DNA of 64,000 nucleotides from Narthecium ossifragum (Eukaryota > Streptophyta > Magnoliopsida > Dioscoreales > Nartheciaceae). Location: the NCBI GenBank assembly GCA_963920575.1, contig OY986968.1, positions 4,705,485-4,769,484 of the forward strand, in the 5' to 3' direction. Positions 55,341-64,000 of this stretch are shown in pieces (the stretch's first letter is position 1; every line of letters begins with the position of its first letter). Both the position numbers and the translations under genes were made by a program. The notes under the pieces were generated by a model. It ran no database searches, was not told where the DNA came from, and saw nothing but the letters and a program-made list of their open reading frames with translations.

Positions 55341-56566
55341 CACGATGAGAAGTTGTCTTGCTGTTTCTGTTCATAATTTATCAGTACAGATGCATGGATT
55401 GCATTTAGTTTCCTAATTTTGCTGTGGTATACGTCGATTAATCGTCTCACGAAATGAGTCATTCCTTGTGAGCTCTTGGCGCAAAATTTTGAAGTTGTTT
55501 CCCATGAAGAATCAAATTATCATCCCTGATCGATATGTACCTTTTTCTGATTCTTTTTTCTTTTTTTACGCCCCATAGAGAAGGCAAATTGTTGGTAAAC
55601 TGTAATTTCTTTTCTTTGACCTCTATGTCAGAGACAAACAGTTTAACCTTTGATATTTATGTTGCTATGTTGGACACACATGACAAGGATTTCGGTCTCG
55701 TGTTACAATCCGTTTGCCGGTATTACAACCATCTTTTGTCCAACAGAGAAGATTCAGTTATAATTGTTCATTGCTTGGCATAAAGGCTAATATTTGACAG
55801 ATAACCTTTGTGATGTCATAAGAAAATATTGTGTTATATATTTCCTAAGTAGTTGGTTTTATTGCTAAAGAGATCGGAGGAGTTACCTATTTTATTTCCT
55901 AGTTGGAAGTCTTTGAGGCTATTGTACTAGGCTACTTTTTCCAGATGTATTATTTCCTTAGCATGTCAACCACGGATGATCAAGATACTACTAGAATGCT
56001 GGAAAATATTGAACTTCCTCCTGCTCATGAATAAAGAGCTTACAACTTAACTTAACTATAGATCCCTTTACAACTTAATAATCCCCATATGTAATCTATT
56101 TTAGACAGGATTAATGTGGATTTTGTTAAGGCAACTGTGCGAAGCATATCGTGCCATTGACATGATTCGTGCCAGTTACTGGTACATATTGCTGCATAAA
56201 GTCATTGCACTACTGTCAGAACAGTGTTCTCTTGGAGAGCTAAAAATAGTGACCTTCTTGAGAAACAAATGAGCTCTGAAATATGCCCTTAAAATTTGTG
56301 TTTGGCAACCATGAAGGTGATCGACAAATTGTGACGATGACAAGATACTCTTGAAGCATTTTATAAGTGGGCTTGTACCGATACACTCCCTTGCATTATG
56401 TTTCCAAAAACATCAAGCATTTTATCCTAGATTATTGTCCGTGGATATCCTTCGAAAAGGACTTTGAACCCATGACTTCTTAATAAGAGGATTGATTCTT
56501 ATTATGAACCTTAAAACACAGTTCGAAACCTATTAGTCTATATGCGGGTCACGTTCCTCTAGTTGA
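55341..56566. other. Intergenic gap between convergent genes
   Basis: Contains the 3' UTRs of the VIN3-like gene (plus) and the nucleotidylyltransferase gene (minus). No coding pattern. Around 56140-56200 there is a GTGCC-rich relic. Confidence 0.5.
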
Positions 56567-59500
56567 TCAATTGGGCATTCCCCGGCGCCTCCTTATCTCT
56601 GTTGATGATATATCCATGCGGAAACTTTCCACTGGAATTGGGATGAACATGTCTTGCAATTGTTCAGGAATGTCAAAATCATCGAGAACCTGAAGAATAT
56701 TATCAAATGTCACCGATAAGTTTCCAATTAAAAAAAAAGAAGGAAATAAAGAGGTTTAGTAGAAAAAAGGATGCTTTCGAAAAGATATACCTTGAAAACT
56801 CCATCGACATTACGGCCGCCAACAAGGAAAGTACAACCAGTTTGCTTGCATTCGACCAGTACCTCTGCCATTCGAGCTTTATCTCCTCCATAATATTTTG
56901 GCTAATAATACAAATGAACATCTCTCAATACCCATACATTTAATCAACCTCATCACGTGCATGCCAAGTAAGATTTTAGAGAGGGACAATCCTGACAAGG
57001 AAGAGATAAGAAGCTGTGTATCTTAATTGTCAACATCCATTCAAGTTAAGAGTGGTATTTATCTTGTCAAAGGCTGATATTCCACGTTCTTTCTATCCAA
57101 ACCAAAGGAAAGATAATAGAATGTTGCGTCCTTTGTGGTCAAAATCATCCTCATGAAATCCATGAAGAATAACTTCCGCCTAAACCATATCCAACTTCTA
57201 CGATTTTATCATCCGCAGTATGGTCTGGTTGGAGGAAGCACTTAATTTCATGCTATGTGCTCGATTGGTGAAGCTTCTCTAAGAAGCAAAGTTGTTACCT
57301 AATATAAGAGCTGGATCCAAGGCAATTCAGCGTTTATAGCTTAACTATATAGGAGTTCCAACTTGTCGTACAAAGGGACAGAAATAAAAGAAAATATCCA
57401 TTCCTCACTTTCATTGTTATTGCTGTTTTATCAACCCATTTATGCACTTTTATTTGTTGCAATGATGTGTTCTTAGTTTCTTACGCCTATATAAGACCAA
57501 AATTCAACCAAGAATTTTTTTTTTGTTGGTGTACAAAGAATCAACATATCCTGAAAAAAAACATATCCTAAACAAGGACAAGAACAAAACAACATATTAA
57601 TGAAATCAGATGGAAATAACTTTGGAAGGTAAAAATCCATAAATAAGACTCATTAGTTTTGAGAAAAATGAAGTGAAGTGCCGAATAAAAGAGTAAATGG
57701 ACCAACAAAGAGTTAAATGCTACAACTTGCAGCAAGGACACAGTGAGTATTCTATCACAATATGCATTGCTAGTGAAATGATTATGCAAGGAGCACAAGG
57801 AAAATGTTGTGCTGATAGTAATGATCATTTTTGTTAGGAATCCAGCACATGGAAGGGGTTACAATCTCATTAGTAAAGTCTCTCTAAGTAAATAGGTAAG
57901 TGGGTTGAAATCCCTGTTAGGAGAATTCTGCTTGGCACTAAAGCTCATGCTTGCCATGCACTGCTGTTTGTCCAACCTTGCTTAACATTTTCTGAGGCGG
58001 CAGTCATTTAGCAACCCTAAGCGGCGGTTAAATGCTCTACAATGGAAAAAAGACTTACATTAATAAGTCTTGCTGCAGTGTCTGCACCAATTACAAAGGC
58101 ACTTCCTGGGAAGAGCTGTGCTTTCTTATAAAAGTATGGCTGATTTGAAATAATTACAGTCTTTCCTGCATCACAAGATACAATACGGAAGAAGTTACAA
58201 GCATTACAATTTTACTGAGGAGAATCATAAAATAGGGAATTATCATTTGAAAGTATTACATAAGTGACCTTATCATCCAACATAATTCACGAATGTCACT
58301 AACAGAAAGCCAGTCAAGATCAAAGTACCAATAAATAGAAGCACATACCTACTTTTTCAAATTGCTTGACTCGATCCTTAATATCAGTTATTTCCAATGG
58401 AGGTTTGTCTGCATTGATTGCTGAAATCTCAAAGCATGGAAACCCATCACCACATATGCTACATGAAAGAGTTTCAGATAAGCAACTATGCTTGCACAAT
58501 GTAATAATGCAATAGAGAATGAATTTTAACTCCACATTTGCAAAATCTAAGCTCGCAAATATTCTTTAATTGGATAAAAGAATTAATGCAAACATGTTAA
58601 TTGACTAACTAGCAAATTAAATTGTATGTTACTTGACCACCTTATGTGCGCAAGTTACAATTTGGTGTCCTAGTTAAGCAATTGCAATTAGCAATTGATA
58701 ATTCAACAAATTGCTACTCCAATAAAACCAATTCCAGCATAAATTAAGTTGTAAACTAGGCATATTTTGAAGTTCAGAGTTTCTGATTTAATTAAACAAT
58801 AGATTTGTCTAACCTTAGTGTTCATGACAGTAATAAATTTTCTCTTCTTGTGTGTTTATAAAGTTTAGATACTTCCTTTCATGTTTCCAAAAGAGGAACA
58901 AGAGTCGATGTATAGCAGATTACGCATTCAGAAGGATTGATTAAGCTAAAAGAAAGGCCAAGTTTATACACTATCGGCAGGAGATAGATCCTGATGTGGC
59001 TTTGTGTAAATGAGCATTTACACAACAAATGGAACTGAGGCCCTCCAGCTGGTAAGGAATTGATAGACCATGTCAAACTTTTAGATGCCTTTGGTATGTA
59101 ACATGCCAATACTCTGCACAGACCACATGCTGACGGCAAGGTCCTATGCTAACATAGATGCTGAATATGAGGATAATATACTTGGCACAGATCCAAAGCC
59201 AGGTGTATGAAACAAGCCAGCAAATTAATGGCCTGATAAATACTGGTCGGCACAGACAGGCACTAAATCAGATTAACACACTTAAATCTATAGATCAGAT
59301 TAAGCCACTAGTAGAACTAGGCAAAATAGAGAGAAGAAGCAAACAACGACAACTAAAATAAAGCAAAAGAGCTATGTAGATACCAAAATCTTATATACTT
59401 AGGTATTGGCGACATCAGCTTCAATTTGTACAATTTCTGAGTTTACACTAAATTCATTCATCAACAGGCACAAACCCTTGAGTTCCTGCACCAACCTTTG

Positions 59501-62500
59501 AGTTCTGGCCAAAGCTGGGAACCTCAATGGTTTTCATTTCAGCCCCAACTGAGATAGATTGGCTTCAGTGAAATAATTTATTCTCCGACAGTGTAAGTAA
59601 TCCTTTCCGGTTGAAGTTTGGGGCTAAGCTCTTGAGTGCCAGGCATAATTGGCTGAAACTCTTGGGTCTAAGCCCTAACGATTGATTTTGTCTAAAGTTT
59701 GATACCTTGAGGAGTTTCAGTTCCATTCCAGAAGAAAAAAATTGGATACAGCTGACAAATTTTCTTTAGAGCTTACCATTGTTTTAGCAAATTGAGGTGA
59801 TTGACTTCTCAAGTACTTCATAGTGAAAGCTAAAGTGGTGGCATTTGAAAGATATGGCAGTGTCATGAAAGATATGAATCATCTGTAAGGCCATATAAAA
59901 TGCAAGAGAAGGTCAAAGGACAGTTCAATAACCTTGTTGCCACCTCCAAAAGTCTTAGGTGTCCTTCATGCAAAGGATTAAATGAACCAGATAGGATAAT
60001 TTTCCTTTCTGAATTTGATCTATGAATATCTGCAAGATAAAAAAATTCCAGATTATAAACAGAAATAAATCCATAACACAATAACCAGAACCATAGTCAT
60101 GGATGGTATATTCACAACCAGAGAAATGATAAATTTTCATGCATATTTTTCCATCGATCAGTTGTTGTAGCTCTTCATCTTCATCAAATTGTCTTTCACA
60201 TTCATCGGGCACTTCAGATTCATTCAATTCTGAAAAGAATGAAGCTGAAACTTTGCAAGCATCTGCAATTGCCTGTCAGCAGTACGCCACACTTGATTGA
60301 GATGGTACATGACACTAATGCTTAGAATGCTTCAACTTATCCAGAGAAAGTACAGAACAAGAAGAAGGAAAACACGTGGCATTCAACACTTCGAGTTTTA
60401 GTTATCTAATCCTACGCTGTTTTGTTTGCTTGCAGAATTGCTCGGACATTAAACTATCATAATAAGAAAGTGGATCATCTATCATTGGGAAGTTATATAG
60501 AGAAAGGAATTGACCATGGAGCAAGGTTCTAAAAAACGCTCTAGGCGGCCGCTAGGCGCTGGGCACTTCCCAGCCGTCCCGATTAAGGCCTAGTTGATCG
60601 AGCTAGGCGTTCGACTGAAAATCGGCCATCTAGGTGGGCTAATCGGCCGCCTAGGCGGGCTAGGCGGTCACCTAGGCGGGCTGGGAGTACTAGAGGGATA
60701 TGGAGAAGAAGAATTTAAGGCATATGCTTGAAAGTTGCTACAATCAAAATTTTGAAATGAATAGTGTTGTTATTTAAGCTTTATATTTTTATTTATATAA
60801 TTATATGTAATAAAAATTAAATTAAAATTAAAAAAATAAAACCACCTAGTCCCCGCCTAGGCGTCCGACTAGCGTTTTTTAGAACCATGCCATGGAGTGA
60901 ACAGGCCTACATAAGTAGCTTTCATGCATCTCTCAACATAACCAAAGGTAATATTTCTTGGATTTACAGTAGAGGGAAGGTCATCTATAGTGACCTTTTT
61001 GTGTCTAAAGATCCAAAGTTGAAGAAGCAAATATTTAACCACAAATGTGGGAATGAAAAGTCTTCAATATCTGTCCACATAAATGAAGCATGGAAATGGA
61101 TGCATAATGTTAAGAAAAAACTCAACACACTGAGATTCCAATCTTGTATAGACAAAATACATCAATAAGAAACGAAAAGCTTAACAGTTCTCTGTCAAGA
61201 TCATGACAACACTGGAAGTCTCAAGTCTATATACCTTGAGTAGAAGCTGACTTGAAACCTTATCTTCTTCTTCGCGAGATCTTAAGCCCTGTACAACAAA
61301 TATATTGAATACATTCACAAATCTAGCGAAATTCTCATGAAGAAAACAAAATTGAATCTCTATACCTTTGTCAATATAACATTTGAAGTCCAATGTCGGT
61401 TAGATGTTCTTGTGGACAAGCAAAATCTACATGAACAATATCACCAATATTAATGCTAAGAACAATGAAGAAACAAATTGGTCAAATTTTATTTGTCTAG
61501 TAATTAATGCAGTTAGATAGTCAGATAATATAAACCAGATTTCTATATAATTTAGAAGTATCATTGCAGATACGAGGTCTGTTTATTTTCCAAAGAACTG
61601 TGTGTGATGCATGTGCAGGTCAGTAATTAAATTATAATGGTATGCACTATAAAAATTCTGCAATCTCCAATGAGTCGGCACAGCACGTGCCAACGACACT
61701 TAGAACAATGAAAAAGGTCTTTGTGATTCCCCAATCCCAATCCTACTACTGCCCTTTCGACGAATATCCCACATCATTTGACCATTTATTAAGTTGGCGA
61801 TTGTTCTGAAAAGACATGTCTCTAATAGGCACCTTTGTAACGTCGAGATGGAGGATTTGTTAATTTCATCTAGAAAATGCTCTTCACTAGCGTCCAAATC
61901 TTAGTTGTTGGAACTTCAAGCAGTATGTTGCTTCCACTCTGAAGGAGCAATTCCACACTTGTGGAACATTCAAGAAGAAGTAGTTCTGATTTCTCAAAAG
62001 CATCTAATCTTGTTAACATCAATATCTGTTGCCTAAGTTACCTGATAAGATGTCATGAAGACAACCATCCTAGAGAGTAATTCAATGTAGTCAATTTACA
62101 AAGATAAACATAGCCCACTGCACTAAATAAATCTCAAGGTCATGAACAAGAAAATTATAATTCGAGTACTTAATCAATTTTCTACTTGGTAAAATATCAA
62201 CAAGCTACACAATGAAACTTTAAGAATACTTCTTTTTTTGCAAAGTGAACTTTAAGAATACTTAGCTCACACTTGCAACATTTATTAAGACAAGCAAGCA
62301 AATGTAGTGTAGAATTAAAAGAACTTTATAGCTAAGTGCCAGCACAAACCCAATCAATATTTATGAGAGAATTAAACAAGGATCAAAACAGTACCTATGG
62401 TCTCCACGCTTGGGACTTGTGGTTGCCAAAGATCCTGTAAACCCTACACCTATAACTGGAAATCCTAAAATAACAGAAAGTGAGAATTAGAAACACTTAC

Positions 62501-64000
62501 ATCTGAAGAGTAATGCATATTTTCCATCGAGAGCTTCTAAGCAACCATTAGACTTCCATGTTCTCTACACCATTCGAGAATTGGCTTAGGTCAGAATCAG
62601 CACTCCCAAAAACCAATTATAGAAAACCGACTCAAAGTCACTCTTCATCCTATGCAAACAATGGAACTTAGTTTCTCATACTTCATCTTGTATTCTTTTA
62701 TTTGTGAAAGGAAAAGGCTTACCATTTACTCACATAAATTCACAATGGAAAAGATCTTGACCCACATTTGTTGCACTCATCTTACGTAAATCTCCATTGT
62801 TATTTAGAAGAATAAGCATCATAAATATACCAAAGTCAATAGCTGGATATTTCTAGAATTGTTATTTAGAAGAATAAGCATCATAAATATACCAAAGTCG
62901 ATAGCTGGATATTTCTAGAAAAGCTAGTTGATCAAGAAGAATGTTGCTTTCGATGGTGTTAAGCTAACATACACTTCAATTTTCAATTAGGTGGCTCTTT
63001 TAAATTTTAAGGGTTTTTTTTTAAATACCACCCCCCACCCACCCACCCAGAATAAAAGAGTGAGATTGCAATAGGGGCATTTATGTTTTCTTATCTTTTA
63101 TAGTTATCCTAATTTAATCCCAAAATAACGATCAAGTTACCCTTGATTTATGCTTAGTTGGCCAATCAATTTGTTCTGAGTTGAATTCAGACTAGATGAG
63201 AGAAAGATTGCAAGAGGGGCATTTCTGTCTTATAATCTTTTTATAAAAGAATACTGTAATAATTTCCATTTTCTTTCCGGAAAATTAACCCTAGGAAGGC
63301 TTTTGCAATCAAAACCAAGGTTTTATTTTACGCAATATAGCTATAAGGTAGGGGGCATTTTCAAAAAAAAAAAAAACCCCTTAGTTTAATTATGACAATA
63401 CAATAACCTTTTTCATTTATTTAGGCCAGTATTTGGTAGGATTTTCAACCTTTGTTGCTTTTATCACACTAAACATAAATCCAATCATGTAAAGTCCCTA
63501 TCACATCTTTCATTTGGTACGATCACATTCAATATCCTTAGCAACTCACTCATAGACACGGTAACAACATAGCTACAATTTAATCTTAGGAGAACTATTG
63601 GCAGATGCTCTGAAAGATTCCTATTTATTGCATGATGCTCTGGTTGCTAATTCAAATGGACATGGAGATGAGTATCATAGATGACCAAAGAGAATTCGAA
63701 AAGAAACAAGATTTTCAAATCTATATTTAGGTCCTAGAGGAGACTCAACTCTCACAAAGTATAGGAAAGCATGGCTTGTCATTTTTCGCATTACAATTTG
63801 GTCATTTCCAAAGAAATTCAAAGATGTCAAAAAAAAATTAGGAATTCAACCACATGCTAGTTTTTGGTCCAGATCCAGGGCATTGAGGATCCTAATCGGC
63901 TAATCCTACAGAAAACTAAAGAAGTCACCACCAAGAAAATCTTCAAATTACAATAAAATGAAATAACAAGACCTGGTTTCGAAAGCTTCAATGCTCGATT
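56567..64000 (-). CDS. CinA-like plus nucleotidylyltransferase protein (At2g01220 type), 5' end outside the window
   Basis: Ten minus-strand exons: 64000-63973, 62464-62395, 61426-61366, 61288-61235, 60272-60119, 60029-59933, 58458-58349, 58165-58059, 56901-56791 and 56689-56567. All are GT..AG and in phase, giving the last 304 aa. The N-terminal part in view (NRALKLSKPG, GVGFTGSLATTSPKRGDH, GLRSREEEDKVSS) resembles the C-terminal amidase-like domain of CinA. A linker (NESEVPDECERQFDEDEEL) leads to a nucleotidylyltransferase fold with the nucleotide-binding motif GSFNPLHEGH, then FEISAINADKPPL, GADTAARL and the terminal ISSTEIRRR motif. The superfamily transfers NMP groups from NTPs, and relatives include NMN/nicotinate adenylyltransferases; the true substrate of this plant subfamily is unknown to me. 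Intact as far as seen, with a hAT MITE in one intron. The start codon and first exon(s) lie beyond 64000. Confidence 0.93.
60522..60889. mobile_element. hAT MITE in an intron of the nucleotidylyltransferase gene
   Basis: Ends CAAGGTTCTAAAAAACGCT and AGCGTTTTTTAGAACCATG are inverted repeats with one mismatch. The perfect 8-bp duplication CCATGGAG flanks them (60514-60521, 60890-60897). Left and right subterminal parts have GCCTAGGCGG-type repeats. It is 368 bp and non-coding. Confidence 0.92.
62797..62920. repeat. Recent 62-bp tandem duplication
   Basis: Units 62797-62858 and 62859-62920 differ at a single base (CAAT versus CGAT in the middle). It lies in the first visible intron of the nucleotidylyltransferase gene; the rest of that intron (62465-63972) is AT-rich with no other features apart from a short CCACCC microsatellite near 63030. 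Confidence 0.92.

Overview
This is plant nuclear DNA. It has short exons with GT..AG introns, plant-only protein families (VIN3-like PHD, RTNLB reticulon, PIF-type bHLH, chloroplast RRM protein) and a dense plant transposon load: hAT, CACTA, Mutator-like, Harbinger/Tourist, LTR and LINE. The style fits a monocot, but the species cannot be fixed from the sequence alone. Only four genes look intact: (1) an enolase-superfamily dipeptide epimerase, minus strand, 9345-12146, six exons, 416 aa; (2) a reticulon-like ER membrane protein, plus strand, 17756-19257, five exons, 221 aa; (3) a VIN3-like (VIL/VEL) PHD-FNIII-VID Polycomb accessory protein, plus strand, CDS 46821-55340, four coding exons, 693 aa, with a 5' UTR exon and promoter near 43.3 kb; (4) a two-domain CinA-like/nucleotidylyltransferase protein (At2g01220 type), minus strand, 56567 to beyond the right edge, the last ten exons in view. 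I rebuilt all four by hand from splice sites and reading phase, and every junction keeps frame. A fifth possible gene is a 71-codon ORF at 32497.

Layout. 0-8.3 kb: a copia LTR, a triplicated ~110-170 bp repeat, a Harbinger/Tourist element split by a 3.3 kb hAT with a near-complete transposase, a Tourist MITE, a non-autonomous Mutator-like element and two hAT MITEs. 8.3-12.2 kb: epimerase gene. 12.2-14.7 kb: GC-rich minisatellite. 14.7-17.4 kb: degraded hAT ending 40 bp before the reticulon TATA box. 17.4-19.3 kb: reticulon. 19.8-25.4 kb: a 1.4 kb solo LTR, a deleted hAT and a 2.6 kb solo LTR lying just upstream of a PIF-like bHLH pseudogene (25.4-26.5 kb). 27.7-31.4 kb: CACTA deletion derivative. 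32.5-34.4 kb: small ORF, two LINE 3' ends, kelch fragment. 34.8-39.6 kb: an LRR receptor-kinase fragment split by a solo LTR that itself holds another solo LTR of the same family. 39.6-42.2 kb: low-complexity repeats. 43.3-55.3 kb: VIN3-like gene, whose large second intron hosts a hAT element carrying a two-exon copy of a chloroplast RRM protein gene (a Pack-hAT). 56.6-64 kb: nucleotidylyltransferase gene.

Most transposons were delimited by matching terminal inverted repeats and exact or near-exact target-site duplications that I read on both sides, so insertion order can be worked out at several places. The host genes are unrelated single-copy genes; there is no operon or gene cluster. The most unusual items are the Pack-hAT in the VIL intron, the nested solo LTRs whose removal restores an LRR reading frame, the palindrome clusters inside these LTRs, and the PIF-like gene with a stop codon inside its HLH region.
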